DNA from: Lewinellaceae bacterium
GTDB lineage: Bacteria; Bacteroidota; Bacteroidia; Chitinophagales; Saprospiraceae
Length of the DNA stretch: 64,000 nucleotides
Assembly: GCA_016716135.1 (NCBI GenBank)
Contig: JADJWX010000010.1
Span: 186,001-250,000, forward strand
Reading direction: 5' to 3'
This document shows, piece by piece, positions 45,874 through 54,630 of this stretch; position 1 is the stretch's first letter, and each line of letters starts with the position of its first letter. The notes beneath the pieces were generated by a model. That model did no database searches. It was given only the letters and a program-made list of their open reading frames with translations, and was not told the origin of the DNA. Position numbers and translations under genes: made by a program.

Positions 45874-46500
45874 ATGTCCAATGCACTGAAGAAAAAAGCG
45901 GCTGCCATTGCTTCCATTTTGGATGATCTCTATCCGGAAACGCCCATCCCGCTCCGGCACGAAGATGCGTATACGCTTTTGGTGGCGGTGGTCTTGTCCG
46001 CACAGTGTACCGACGAACGGGTGAATCAAATTACCCCGCAACTCTTTGCCCGGGCCGACAACCCTAACGACATGGCAAATTTGGAGGTGGATGTAATCCG
46101 GGAAATCATCAAACCCTGCGGCTTGTCGCCCTCCAAATCAAAAGCCATTTGGGGCCTCTCGAAGATTTTAATTGAAAAACACGGGGGGCAGGTTCCACAA
46201 AGTTTTGAAGACCTGGAGGCTTTGCCCGGTGTCGGCCATAAAACGGCTTCGGTGGTCATGTCACAGGCATTTGGCGTTCCTGCGTTTCCGGTCGACACGC
46301 ATATCCACCGGCTTGCGGCGCGCTGGGGGCTGAGTGATGGTAAAAATGTGGAAAAGACTGAACGGGACTTGAAGGCATTATTCCCGGAAGCAAGCTGGAA
46401 CAAACTCCACTTGCAGATCATCTACTTTGGTCGTGAACACTGCCCGGCCCGGGGGCATAATCCGGAAGTTTGCCCGATTTGTTCAAAATACGGTGTTTAA
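45874..46500 (+). CDS. nth: Endonuclease III (DNA glycosylase/AP lyase)
   Basis: The 208-residue protein has the HhH-GPD fold with both catalytic residues: K123 in LPGVGHKTAS and D141 in FPVDTHIHR. It removes oxidised pyrimidines and nicks the resulting abasic site. The C-terminal iron-sulfur motif is unusual: Cys190, Cys200 and Cys203 (C-x9-C-x2-C), then SKYGV and the stop. The fourth Cys of the classical C-x6-C-x2-C-x5-C is therefore absent, and cluster binding is uncertain. Its stop shares the TTAA at 46497-46500 with the opposing gene. Confidence 0.93.
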   Translation: MSNALKKKAAAIASILDDLYPETPIPLRHEDAYTLLVAVVLSAQCTDERVNQITPQLFARADNPNDMANLEVDVIREIIKPCGLSPSKSKAIWGLSKILIEKHGGQVPQSFEDLEALPGVGHKTASVVMSQAFGVPAFPVDTHIHRLAARWGLSDGKNVEKTERDLKALFPEASWNKLHLQIIYFGREHCPARGHNPEVCPICSKYGV

Positions 46501-47018
46501 CGGCCGTGCTGTTCGCAACGCCGTTTTGCTGCGCCAACAATTTTTTTGACAAATTCAATTTCCGGGTGAATGGGTTTGTACTCCCGTACATTCAAATTTG
46601 ATTGAAGGTCGCGCTCGACGAATTCAAAATCGCCGGCATTTATGGCACGTTCATAATTGAACTGATGCGCATCTTTAAACTCCGCAAAGAGTGCCGTATG
46701 TTGGTCTTTTGGCTTTAGAAAAATAACATATAAAGCACAGAGCAGCACCCCTGTCAAAAAACCGGAAAACCCGGAAAGCACCAGGACTTTGATCCCAAAG
46801 CCGCCTTTTTGAACCCGCAACTGCCCGTAATCACGTTGCAACTGGTGGTGCTCCTCATGCAGGCGTTTGTTTATTTTACGCTCTTCAAAAAGGTTGTCGG
46901 CGTATTGCTGGCGCAGGTTTTCCAATTCTTGGGCGTACTTTTGCGCCTTGTTTTCGGTTGCCTGCAAAGCCTGCTCCAGCGCTGTGATCCGTTCCATATT
47001 GACAGGGTCATTTTCCAT
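46497..47018 (-). CDS. Coiled-coil protein with one membrane segment, unknown function
   Basis: From the ATG at 47018 (MENDPVNMERITALE) the protein has 173 residues. A coiled coil covers ~8-70 (LEQALQATENKAQKYAQELE), one membrane helix ~76-101 (IKVLVLSGFSGFLTGVLLCA), and a soluble charged domain ~105-173. The N-terminal coiled coil is probably cytoplasmic. I recognise no family. The stop overlaps that of nth in a shared TTAA, and its likely promoter box at 47057-47064 lies almost on top of the bshB1 start. Confidence 0.72.
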   Translation of the reverse strand: MENDPVNMERITALEQALQATENKAQKYAQELENLRQQYADNLFEERKINKRLHEEHHQLQRDYGQLRVQKGGFGIKVLVLSGFSGFLTGVLLCALYVIFLKPKDQHTALFAEFKDAHQFNYERAINAGDFEFVERDLQSNLNVREYKPIHPEIEFVKKIVGAAKRRCEQHGR

Positions 47019-47056
47019 TGGTAGGTGACTAGTTTTGTTTTCAATAAATACCCAGA

Positions 47057-47064
47057 CAAAAGTA
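47057..47064 (-). promoter_or_regulatory. Bacteroidota -7 promoter box (TACTTTTG) for the coiled-coil gene
   Basis: An exact TAnnTTTG match on the minus strand lies 38 bases before the chosen ATG at 47018 and supports that start over the longer frame from 47090. It is only 3 bases from the start codon of the divergent bshB1. Confidence 0.45.
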
Positions 47065-47067
47065 ACG

Positions 47068-47793
47068 ATGAAAATAGACATACTGGCCATCGGCTCTCAT
47101 CCGGACGATGTTGAACTCAGCGCCTCCGGAACACTGCTTCGACACGCCGCACATGGGTACACTTTTGGGCTCCTGGATTTGACCAGGGGCGAACTGGGCA
47201 GCCGTGGTTCCGCAGAGTTGCGTACTGCGGAAGCCCGAAAAGCCGCAGAAATTTTAGGCGCAGCATTTCGGGAACAGCTGGACTTACCGGATGGTTTTTT
47301 CGCCCATTCGCAAGAAAATTTGCTAAAAATCATCCGACCGATTCGGCAATATCAACCACGCATTGTGTTGTGCAACGCACCCGACGACCGGCACCCGGAT
47401 CACGGCAGGGCGGCAAAACTTGTTTCGGACGCCTGCTTTTATGCGGGTTTACCAAAAATCCGGACCGAAGGGTCCGATGGACTGGCACAAGATCCCTGGC
47501 GCCCCGACGCCGTGTACCATTATGTCCAGGACAAACAACTGGAGCCGGATTTTATCATCGATATCACGCCTTTTTTTGATCGGAAAATGCAAGCAATTCT
47601 GGCATTTGGTTCTCAATTTTACGACGCCGAAAGCGCTTTGGATGGCCCACAAACACCCATTTCCGGTAAAAATTTTCTCGACTTCATGGAAGCCAAGGCC
47701 CGCGTGTTTGGCCGTCCGGCCCAGTTGGAATTTGCCGAAGGCTTCATCTGTAATCGCACACCGGCCGTGCAAAACCTGTTTGACTTAGCCTGA
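47068..47793 (+). CDS. bshB1: Bacillithiol biosynthesis deacetylase BshB1
   Basis: The 241-residue LmbE/PIG-L family enzyme removes the acetyl group from GlcNAc-malate to give GlcN-malate, the second step of bacillithiol synthesis. The zinc/catalytic motif H11-P-D-D-V-E16 and a second site in CNAPDDRHPDHGRAA are intact. BshB1-type features include LDLTRGELGSRGSAELRTAE and IDITPFFDRKMQAILAFGSQ. I start it at the ATG at 47068; a longer frame adds 11 residues without support. No bshA or bshC gene is in the window. Confidence 0.93.
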   Translation: MKIDILAIGSHPDDVELSASGTLLRHAAHGYTFGLLDLTRGELGSRGSAELRTAEARKAAEILGAAFREQLDLPDGFFAHSQENLLKIIRPIRQYQPRIVLCNAPDDRHPDHGRAAKLVSDACFYAGLPKIRTEGSDGLAQDPWRPDAVYHYVQDKQLEPDFIIDITPFFDRKMQAILAFGSQFYDAESALDGPQTPISGKNFLDFMEAKARVFGRPAQLEFAEGFICNRTPAVQNLFDLA

Positions 47794-47808
47794 AAAAGCT
47801 GATACCGC

Positions 47809-48528
47809 ATGGAAACAGCAACAAATTGCCTGAACTGTGGCAAACCATTAAAAAGCAAGCATCGCTTTTGCCCGAAATGTGGCCAATCGGCCAAAACGCG
47901 CCGGTTCAGTTTACGCGAGGTCGGCAGAGAGATGCAAAAACGCGTTTTACATGCAGAGGCCGGAATTTTGCAGCTTACCCGGGCGCTAGCCTTGCGGCCA
48001 GGGGTGGTTGCACGGGAGTATGTTGAAGGGAAACGGAAAAAATATTACAGCCCGTTGAAATACCTGACCCTTTCGGCAGCGGTGTCGGTGTTCATCAATG
48101 AGTATTTCAGTCTGCTCGACAACATGCACGCAAATTCCAACCCGGGCACAGAAATCGCGACACGGTTTTTCAATCTGATTATCCTGTTGAGCGTCCCGAT
48201 TTCCGCCTTTTTTTCCTGGCTGCTTTTCAAAAAAAAGAGTTTCAATTTCGCGGAGAACCTGGTTTTGCACGCATATCTGGGCGGTTTCCGAACGGTTTTT
48301 TTCATACTCCTTTTTACCCCCCTGGTCGTATGGTTTCCGGAATATTATTACAGGGTACTTAGTGTTTACTTCTCTATTTGGTTTGTTTATATGGCCTGGG
48401 CGTTGATGCAGTTTTTTGGCGGACCGATTTGGCTGACTGTCCTTAAGACATTGCTGATTCTGCTGTTCAATCAAGTTGTGATTACCGGAGCCATATTCGC
48501 AGGAATCATCATTCGCCTGCGTCTTTAA
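47809..48528 (+). CDS. DUF3667 family membrane protein with N-terminal zinc ribbon
   Basis: The protein has 239 residues. It opens with a zinc ribbon (C7-x2-C10 and C21-x2-C24: NCLNCGKPL, RFCPKCGQ). A conserved linker follows (FSLREVGREMQ, LRPGVVAREYVEGKRKKYYSPLKYL), and then about five membrane helices. This is the DUF3667 layout, a family common in Bacteroidota with no established role. It starts 15 bases after bshB1 and is probably co-transcribed. Its stop overlaps the stop of the opposing gene in a shared TTAA. Confidence 0.87.
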   Translation: METATNCLNCGKPLKSKHRFCPKCGQSAKTRRFSLREVGREMQKRVLHAEAGILQLTRALALRPGVVAREYVEGKRKKYYSPLKYLTLSAAVSVFINEYFSLLDNMHANSNPGTEIATRFFNLIILLSVPISAFFSWLLFKKKSFNFAENLVLHAYLGGFRTVFFILLFTPLVVWFPEYYYRVLSVYFSIWFVYMAWALMQFFGGPIWLTVLKTLLILLFNQVVITGAIFAGIIIRLRL

Positions 48529-48899
48529 TACGCATAGGCACCGGGCTTGCCTTCCAGCCAATCAACATATTGAACAGAGCCAAGCCTGAATTTAACCGGC
48601 AGCTGAATTTTTTGCGCCAACTGGTGCTCCAATCGGCAAAATAATGCTTGCGGCACCGGTTTTTCTAATAAAAAATACCTTGGATACAGGCCGGCCTCTG
48701 TTGTGGTTTTTACTCGACCTGAGGCAATGGAAGGGTAGGGGAGCGCCGGCATGCGAAACGCCGGTCCGGCATATACCCAGTTTTGAAGCTCGTGCAGCGA
48801 TTTCCCACAGGCCTGCTGGCCATTTAAAACCAGCGGCAGGCCCAAGGCTGCAAAAAGAACCAGGGGCAGAAAGCATTTAACTGTGTTTCTTTCCCGCAT
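48525..48899 (-). CDS. Small secreted protein of unknown function
   Basis: From the ATG at 48899 the protein has 124 residues, with a signal peptide (VKCFLPLVLFAALGLPLVLN) and a mature part of about 98 residues containing two Cys. The mature part looks globular (LHELQNWVYAGPAFRMPALP, KFRLGSVQYVDWLEGKPG). I recognise no family. The start overlaps the end of the methyltransferase gene by 23 bases, suggesting co-translation; a longer frame from 48989 would lie fully inside that gene and is rejected. Confidence 0.65.
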   Translation of the reverse strand: MRERNTVKCFLPLVLFAALGLPLVLNGQQACGKSLHELQNWVYAGPAFRMPALPYPSIASGRVKTTTEAGLYPRYFLLEKPVPQALFCRLEHQLAQKIQLPVKFRLGSVQYVDWLEGKPGAYAY

Positions 48900-50007
48900 A
48901 CAAATCGAATTTTTGGAAAAAACATTCCAGGGGGCCATTGAACAGGGTGATTTTACGGGAAGGCCGCAGACCAAATTTTTTCCAGGCATCCATATTTGAA
49001 GAAATCAACCAGGCGGTCCAACCCGGCCATACCTGCTTCAGCCGGTCGCCAATGCTTTGGTAAAAAGCGGCTATTTCATCTACTTTTAAACGTTCGTCGT
49101 ACGGCGGATTAGTAATCAGAATTCCGGGCACTTCCGGAGGCGCCAGTTTTTCGAACGATTTTTTTTCCAATTGAATGACCTGCTCCAGGCCGGCAGACAT
49201 CAGGTTGATCGCGGTGGCATTGCGCGCGCGGATATCCATGTCCGAGGCAAAGATTTGGCATTGTGGCTCCCGAATTTGGGCGTCTGCCGCAGATTTCACC
49301 TCCTGCCACAATTTTTTATCAAAATCCTTCCACCGGAAAAAGCCGAACCCTTCCCGGTTGCGCTGCGGCGGGATGTGCATGGCAATCATGGCCGCTTCAA
49401 TGGGCAGGGTGCCGCTGCCGCACATCGGATCGATAAAAGTACTGTCGCCGGTCCAGCCGGTCAGCAGGATCATGCCTGCCGCCAGCACCTCGTTTACCGG
49501 TGCTTCGACAATATCCCGCCGGTAACCGCGCTTGTGCAGGGAGTCGCCGCTGGAATCGAGCAACAGGTCGCATTGATTGCCATGAATCCGCACGTGCAGG
49601 CGGAGTGTTGGGGCGTCGAGGTTGACGCTGGGGCGCCGCCCGAAGCGGTCCCGGAATTGATCGACAATGGCGTCTTTTGCCAGCAGGCTGACATAGTGGG
49701 AATGTTTGAAATATGCGCCCGATACCGTTGCGTCGATGGCCAGCGTATCCATAACACCCATGTACTGGTTCCAGTCTACCGATTGAATACCCCTGTAAAA
49801 TGACTTTTCATCCTGCGCCCGGAACCCGTGTACCGGCACCAGCACCCGAAGTGCTGTGCGCAGTTCATAATTTGCCCGGTAGAGCAGCCGTTGGTCGCCG
49901 GAGCAGGAAACGGCACGTTTGAGTTCCAGGATATCGGTTGCGCCCAGAGCGTCCAACTCGGCGGCAAGTACAGGTTCCAGCCCTTGGAGGGTTTTTATAA
50001 TGAACAT
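48877..50007 (-). CDS. rlmL: THUMP-domain class I RNA methyltransferase (RlmL N-terminal type, 23S rRNA guanine-N2)
   Basis: The 376-residue protein has an N-terminal THUMP RNA-binding region (LAAELDALGATDILELKRAV, FRDRFGRRPSVNLDAPTLRL) and a C-terminal SAM-dependent methyltransferase domain. The methyltransferase part shows FIDPMCGSGTLPIEAAMIA, ASDMDIRARNATAINL and the catalytic NPPYDERL. This matches the m2G2445-forming half of RlmL; the second methyltransferase domain of the E. coli fusion protein is absent, which is normal outside gammaproteobacteria. A related target RNA cannot be excluded. It lies 9 bases after the TPR gene on the same strand. Confidence 0.9.
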   Translation of the reverse strand: MFIIKTLQGLEPVLAAELDALGATDILELKRAVSCSGDQRLLYRANYELRTALRVLVPVHGFRAQDEKSFYRGIQSVDWNQYMGVMDTLAIDATVSGAYFKHSHYVSLLAKDAIVDQFRDRFGRRPSVNLDAPTLRLHVRIHGNQCDLLLDSSGDSLHKRGYRRDIVEAPVNEVLAAGMILLTGWTGDSTFIDPMCGSGTLPIEAAMIAMHIPPQRNREGFGFFRWKDFDKKLWQEVKSAADAQIREPQCQIFASDMDIRARNATAINLMSAGLEQVIQLEKKSFEKLAPPEVPGILITNPPYDERLKVDEIAAFYQSIGDRLKQVWPGWTAWLISSNMDAWKKFGLRPSRKITLFNGPLECFFQKFDLYAGKKHS

Positions 50008-50016
50008 GTGTTCGTT

Positions 50017-51516
50017 TTAGAGTTTCCCGGTGGATATTTTCTGTTCCAGCCCGGGAGATGGCAGGATGGCGTTAGCTTTTTGCCAATATTCCATGGCCTG
50101 GTCGCGTGCTCCCAGTTGATAAAGCGCATCACCGTAGTGCTCCAGTATGCCGGGATGCTTGTCACTCCCATTGCCGAGATATTTTTCGTAATGCATTTTG
50201 GCGCCTCCAAAATCCTTTTTGCGCAAGTGGGCTACACCGATTTGATCGATTATGTCCAAACGAAGTGCGATATTGTTTCCGGCCATAAGTGTAGCCTGCC
50301 CCAATTGCCGGATGGCATCGTCGGGGTCGCCTAATTCAGTGGCTGCCAGACCATAGTAATAATAGGCAGTAGCCTGATTCGGAAAGGCATCCATTGCTTG
50401 TTCGGCAGTACGACGCAATTCGGGATAATTTTTTTGTTCAGAAAGAATGGCCAGGCTATTGTCCCAAACTGAAAAAACGGTGGGATTCAGTTTGATGCAC
50501 CGCCGATACCGATCGAGCGCTTCGGGCATTTGGTCGGTATAGTAAAACAAATCGCCCGACACACTCCAGACTTTTGCTTCATCCGGGTGCGTTTGTTCGA
50601 GCAACGCACCCAACTGAAGTAACGCTTCAATCGCCTGTGGTTCAAGGCCTTTGTTCAATTTTTCAAAATAGGGGAGCAGTTCCTTTATTTTTCCGTCAAG
50701 GGAAACGTTGGGGTCTTTAAAATACGGTTTGAGCGAATTGAGGTAAGCCAAATCGGAGCCCGATTTTTCCAGCACAGCAATTTTGGCAACCGTATCGTCC
50801 GGGTCTCGCCGGAGAATGTCTTCGTATACTTTCCGGGCCGCATCTTTTTCGCCAACGGATTCATACAGTTCAGCAAGCCGGTGGCGGTATTCCAGTCGAT
50901 AGGGATAGGTGTCGGCCAGTTTTTCGAGTTCGCCGGCGGCTTTTTTAATATTGCCCATGCCGAGGTATATGACATGTTTTTTATCGGAAATTGCTTCCGT
51001 GACCCCGGTCATTTTTTCCAGCTGGTCAAGTGCTTTAAGGCCGCCTTTCGGGTCGCCGCTCAACACCGACAAATAGGCAAGCCGTTCTAAAAACGCCGGC
51101 GTTTCAGGGTGACTTTTTACCAGGTCCTGGTACACTGCAACGGCATCTTTTGCCTGCCCAATTTTTTCATAAAGCTCTGCCAGATAAACGGCGTACCATT
51201 CGTTCGCCGGGTCTTTTTGGGCAGCTTTTTTGACTGCATCAACAGCATTGGCGGGGTCTTTTAGCTCGGCGTAGGTGCGGGCCAGGCCATACCAGGCGGC
51301 AGCGTTATCACCGTTGTCGTAAAGGAAGGCCTTGTACTTTTCAACGGCCTTTTCAAAATGCTCCAGCAGCCGCTCGCGCTCGGCTTCAATGAAAAGGCTT
51401 TGGCGATTCACCTCTTCCTCCGGGACAATTTTAGCTTGCCCGTCCAGTGTGTTTTGTGCAAAAGCCGGCAATGTGAGGATGCCGAGCATAAATCCCAGAA
51501 TATATTTTTTAACCAT
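50017..51516 (-). CDS. Periplasmic TPR protein
   Basis: With the ATG at 51516 the protein has 499 residues. A signal peptide (MVKKYILGFMLGILTLPAFA) is followed by roughly ten TPR-like helix pairs over the entire length (AAWYGLARTYAELKDPANAV, WYAVYLAELYEKIGQAKDAV, AYYYYGLAATELGDPDDAIR). There is no catalytic domain. Such proteins scaffold envelope complexes; the partner is unknown. It sits between the nucleotidyltransferase and methyltransferase genes on one strand. Confidence 0.88.
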   Translation of the reverse strand: MVKKYILGFMLGILTLPAFAQNTLDGQAKIVPEEEVNRQSLFIEAERERLLEHFEKAVEKYKAFLYDNGDNAAAWYGLARTYAELKDPANAVDAVKKAAQKDPANEWYAVYLAELYEKIGQAKDAVAVYQDLVKSHPETPAFLERLAYLSVLSGDPKGGLKALDQLEKMTGVTEAISDKKHVIYLGMGNIKKAAGELEKLADTYPYRLEYRHRLAELYESVGEKDAARKVYEDILRRDPDDTVAKIAVLEKSGSDLAYLNSLKPYFKDPNVSLDGKIKELLPYFEKLNKGLEPQAIEALLQLGALLEQTHPDEAKVWSVSGDLFYYTDQMPEALDRYRRCIKLNPTVFSVWDNSLAILSEQKNYPELRRTAEQAMDAFPNQATAYYYYGLAATELGDPDDAIRQLGQATLMAGNNIALRLDIIDQIGVAHLRKKDFGGAKMHYEKYLGNGSDKHPGILEHYGDALYQLGARDQAMEYWQKANAILPSPGLEQKISTGKL

Positions 51517-51559
51517 GTTTGCAGATGTGTGGTGCATGAGTACCTATGGAACAAAACCT

Positions 51560-52567
51560 CTATCGTTTTGAAAAGTTTGAATAGTCGCCAATGTTTAGTT
51601 CATCTTTTGAACCAATAAATTTGCTGACATTCCCGACCATGGAGTTTTCCAGTAAGGCATTTTTTATTTGCGATTTATTTTGAATAATACTGTTCGTGAT
51701 AACGGTATTTTCAACAACCGAATTATGACCGACGCTCACATAGGGGCCCACCACGGCATTGCGGATCACGGCATTTTCGCCGATGTAACAGGGTTCAATG
51801 ATCACGCTATGCTCAATGACGGCATTTTCGGCCACTAAACCATTTGGCTGGTGCAGTTCGAGCATACGGCTGTTGGAAAAAAGAATGGCATCCTTGTTTC
51901 CGCAATCCAACCACTCGTCCACAGTACCGGTACGAAATTGAACGCCCTCATTTTTAAGCATTTCAAGGGCAGTAGTCAGTTGGAATTCGTTTTTCTCCCG
52001 GATGCCATGTTCAATAATATGTCCCAAGGCGGCTTTTAGTTTTTCGCCGGTTTTGAAATAGTATATCCCAACAATAGCCAAATCGGAAACAAAGGCGCTT
52101 GGCTTTTCGACAAATTCGGTGATTACCCCCTCCGCATTCAGTTTCACCACGCCAAAAGATGCCGGGTCCTTTACTTTTTGTACCCAGATCATGCCATCTA
52201 CATCCTTGTCAAAAGTAAAATCCGCTTTAAACAGCGTGTCGGCAAAAGCAATCATACAGGGGCCGTTCAAACTTTCCCGGGCACAATAGATCGCATGCCC
52301 GACGCCCATGGCTTTTTCCTGCTGATAAATTTTGCCAACGGCGCCCAGCGCTTCAGCGATACGGATCAGTTCGCGCTCCACCTCCGGCCCGAAATCGCCG
52401 ACGATGTAGGCGATCTCTTCAATTTTTCCACCGTAGGACAACGCCAGGCTTTCCACCAATTGCTGGATAATCGGTTTGCCTGCCACTGGAATTAGCGGTT
52501 TGGGAACAGTAAGTGTATGCGGCCGCAAGCGCGTCCCTTTTCCCGCCATCGGGATTATGATTTTCAT
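51560..52567 (-). CDS. Sugar-phosphate nucleotidyltransferase with left-handed beta-helix tail
   Basis: Starting at the ATG at 52567 the protein has 335 residues. The N-terminal catalytic domain begins KIIIPMAGKGTRLRPHTLT with the activating Lys in VPKPLIPVAGKP, and carries EKPSAFVSDLAIVGIYYF and VDEWLDCGNKDAIL. It makes an NDP-sugar from NTP and sugar-1-phosphate. The C-terminal ~70 residues have hexapeptide-like repeats (AENAVIEHSVIIEPCYIGEN, AVIRNAVVGPYVSVGHN). Glucose-1-phosphate thymidylyl- or uridylyltransferase is most likely, but the nucleotide is not certain. It starts 86 bases after dut and may share its promoter. Confidence 0.87.
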   Translation of the reverse strand: MKIIIPMAGKGTRLRPHTLTVPKPLIPVAGKPIIQQLVESLALSYGGKIEEIAYIVGDFGPEVERELIRIAEALGAVGKIYQQEKAMGVGHAIYCARESLNGPCMIAFADTLFKADFTFDKDVDGMIWVQKVKDPASFGVVKLNAEGVITEFVEKPSAFVSDLAIVGIYYFKTGEKLKAALGHIIEHGIREKNEFQLTTALEMLKNEGVQFRTGTVDEWLDCGNKDAILFSNSRMLELHQPNGLVAENAVIEHSVIIEPCYIGENAVIRNAVVGPYVSVGHNSVVENTVITNSIIQNKSQIKNALLENSMVGNVSKFIGSKDELNIGDYSNFSKR

Positions 52568-52653
52568 AATTTTCAGTGCGTTTAACGTTGAAATCTGGTG
52601 TGTTTTAAAACGGGCAAGGTCTGGGTGGAACCAGAAAAGTAAAAATTGTTGGT

Positions 52654-53088
52654 TCAATGTTTGCCTGTACTGCCAAATCCTCCACTACTGCGTTCGGTTT
52701 CGTCTAAACGGGTTACTTCTTCCCAGGCAACCTGCTCGTAGCGGGCTATGATCATTTGGGCGATCCGTTCGCCAGGTTCGATCGTTTGGGTTTCGTTTGA
52801 CAGGTTTACGACAATACATTTGATTTCGCCGCGGTAGTCGCTATCGATCGTGCCGGGTGCATTGAGCATGGTCAGGCCACGTTTGGCAGCGAGGCCGCTT
52901 CGGGCCCGAATCTGGGCTTCGAAGCCTTGCGGCAGTTCGATGTGCAACCCGGTTGGGATTAGCGCCCGTTCGAGCGGACCAAGTGCTACCGGCGCCGGGA
53001 TGTCGGCGCGAAGGTCCATTCCAGCACTGCCGGGCGTTTCGTATTTTGGCAGTGGATTGGCTGAGTTGTTTATAATTCGAATGGTCAC
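52654..53088 (-). CDS. dut: dUTP diphosphatase
   Basis: The 144-residue trimeric dUTPase hydrolyses dUTP to dUMP, keeping uracil out of DNA and feeding dTMP synthesis. All five family motifs are visible: GSAGMDLRA, RARSGLAAKRGL, NAPGTIDSDYRGEI, GERIAQMII and RSSGGFGSTGKH. Length is typical. A promoter box (TACTTTTG) lies 16 bases upstream of the start. Confidence 0.96.
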   Translation of the reverse strand: MTIRIINNSANPLPKYETPGSAGMDLRADIPAPVALGPLERALIPTGLHIELPQGFEAQIRARSGLAAKRGLTMLNAPGTIDSDYRGEIKCIVVNLSNETQTIEPGERIAQMIIARYEQVAWEEVTRLDETERSSGGFGSTGKH

Positions 53089-53104
53089 TGTATTTTTTTT
53101 GCTG

Positions 53105-53112
53105 CAAAAGTA
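53105..53112 (-). promoter_or_regulatory. Bacteroidota -7 promoter box (TACTTTTG) upstream of dut
   Basis: An exact TAnnTTTG match on the minus strand lies 16 bases before the dut start codon, implying a leader of roughly ten bases. The -33 element is unclear. Confidence 0.45.
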
Positions 53113-53253
53113 GGAGAATATGGGGTAAACGGTAATTGGTCGAAACCGAAGCCGTAATTTTCCGCCGTGAATCAGCAGGTTCGTCAGTTGGCCTTTTTTT
53201 TAATAGTTATTATCCCAGTATCCTTATTCTCAAGCCGATTTAATGTCCTCCGC

Positions 53254-54630
53254 ATGAAAGTCATTTTTACTTTTTTGAGTTTATTTTTTTTGATCACCCC
53301 TAAGGCAATTTCCCTACCGGTTTTTCCAGCCCCTTCCGATGTGCCGCCATGTAATATTGATCTTGGCCCTGATGTTACCGTGTGTACGAATGCCGTTTTT
53401 ACCCTAAACCCGCACCCTAAATCAGGCGGCAATTATACCTGGACAGGCGGCCCGGGGTTGAGTTGCTACAATTGTCCTTCACCGACTTTTTCGGGGCTTG
53501 GCGTTGGCGTTTACACATACATAGCGACGGTGAATGCGCCCACCTGCAACGCCAGTGACACGTTGCGCATCACTGTAATTAACGGGCAATCACCGCAATA
53601 TTTTATTGCACCTGATCAGGGTATTTGCGCCGGCGATAGCGTTGCGTTAGGCGGGCCGGCCGTGCAGGGCACTTTTTACAACTGGTATTCCGCGCCTCCC
53701 GGTTTTGGCAGTTCATTGGCAAACCCCAAAGTCAAACCTGCCAACATGACGACCTATTATTTGTCGGCCTCTAACAGCTCCTGCCCGTTGGCTGTTTTAG
53801 ACAGTGTGCGGATTACCCCGGTTACCCTCAACCTTCAAATCAACCCGACTGACACCGTCCGGCTTTGTCAGGGTCGTTCACGGACGATTCAGGCAACCGT
53901 CAGTCCGGCCGGCCAACCTGTAACCTGGACGCCCTCGACCGGCCTCCAAATAGGCGCCAACGGCACCAGCGTGATTGCAAGCCCGCTTTCCAGTACGTTG
54001 TATACTGCAACGGCTGCGCTGGGTGGCTGTGTCCGGCAGCGCAGCATCTACGTCGCCGTGGATAGCATGCCGGCTGACCTGGATATCCGGCCGGCCGATA
54101 CGACGATTTGCCAGGGCGCAACGGTGACGTTGGCATCACCGGCCTTTGATCCGGATGCGTTCCCGAAAATCACGTTTAAGTGGAATCCGCTGACCGGTGC
54201 GCTGTCGCCGGATGGCCTCTCCACCCTGATTGTGCAACCGACGGTCACCACGGCTTATCGCCGGATTACCCGAAACGGCGAATGTGTGGATACGGCATTG
54301 GCCGTGGTCAAGGTGGTTCAGCCGGCTCAAATTATTGTGATGCCTTCCGATACGATGATTTGCCAGGGGAATAACGTAGATTTTTCAATAAACCCCACGC
54401 CCGGCGTGACTGGGATCACCTGGTCTCCAACATCGGGCCTTTCCTGTACCTCGTGCAACAACCCCAGCGCCACACCTTCTGCCTCAGCAATTTATACGGT
54501 TTCCGGCTCATTTCAGGGTTGTACTGTAACCGCTACCGCAAACATCACCGTGCAACCCAATGCGCTCTTGAAATTCCCGGACGACGCAACTTTGCCTGGG
54601 GGATTCCGTGCGGTTAAACGAAATTTTTGA
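53254..54630 (+). CDS. Secreted Ig-like repeat protein, N-terminal piece of a frameshifted CHU_C protein
   Basis: From the ATG at 53254 (MKVIFTFLSLFFLITPKAIS) this frame gives 458 residues: a signal peptide and about five Ig-like modules with Cys at their heads (CNIDLGPDVTVC, QGICAGDSVALGG, DTTICQGATVTLASP, DTMICQGNNVDFSINP). It ends in an unnatural tail (FRAVKRNF) after a 5-G run at 54598-54602. Removing one G gives LPGDSVRLNEIFD, which matches the module pattern and joins the next piece. An upstream GTG at 53167 would add 29 residues and is less likely. Confidence 0.82.
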   Translation: MKVIFTFLSLFFLITPKAISLPVFPAPSDVPPCNIDLGPDVTVCTNAVFTLNPHPKSGGNYTWTGGPGLSCYNCPSPTFSGLGVGVYTYIATVNAPTCNASDTLRITVINGQSPQYFIAPDQGICAGDSVALGGPAVQGTFYNWYSAPPGFGSSLANPKVKPANMTTYYLSASNSSCPLAVLDSVRITPVTLNLQINPTDTVRLCQGRSRTIQATVSPAGQPVTWTPSTGLQIGANGTSVIASPLSSTLYTATAALGGCVRQRSIYVAVDSMPADLDIRPADTTICQGATVTLASPAFDPDAFPKITFKWNPLTGALSPDGLSTLIVQPTVTTAYRRITRNGECVDTALAVVKVVQPAQIIVMPSDTMICQGNNVDFSINPTPGVTGITWSPTSGLSCTSCNNPSATPSASAIYTVSGSFQGCTVTATANITVQPNALLKFPDDATLPGGFRAVKRNF

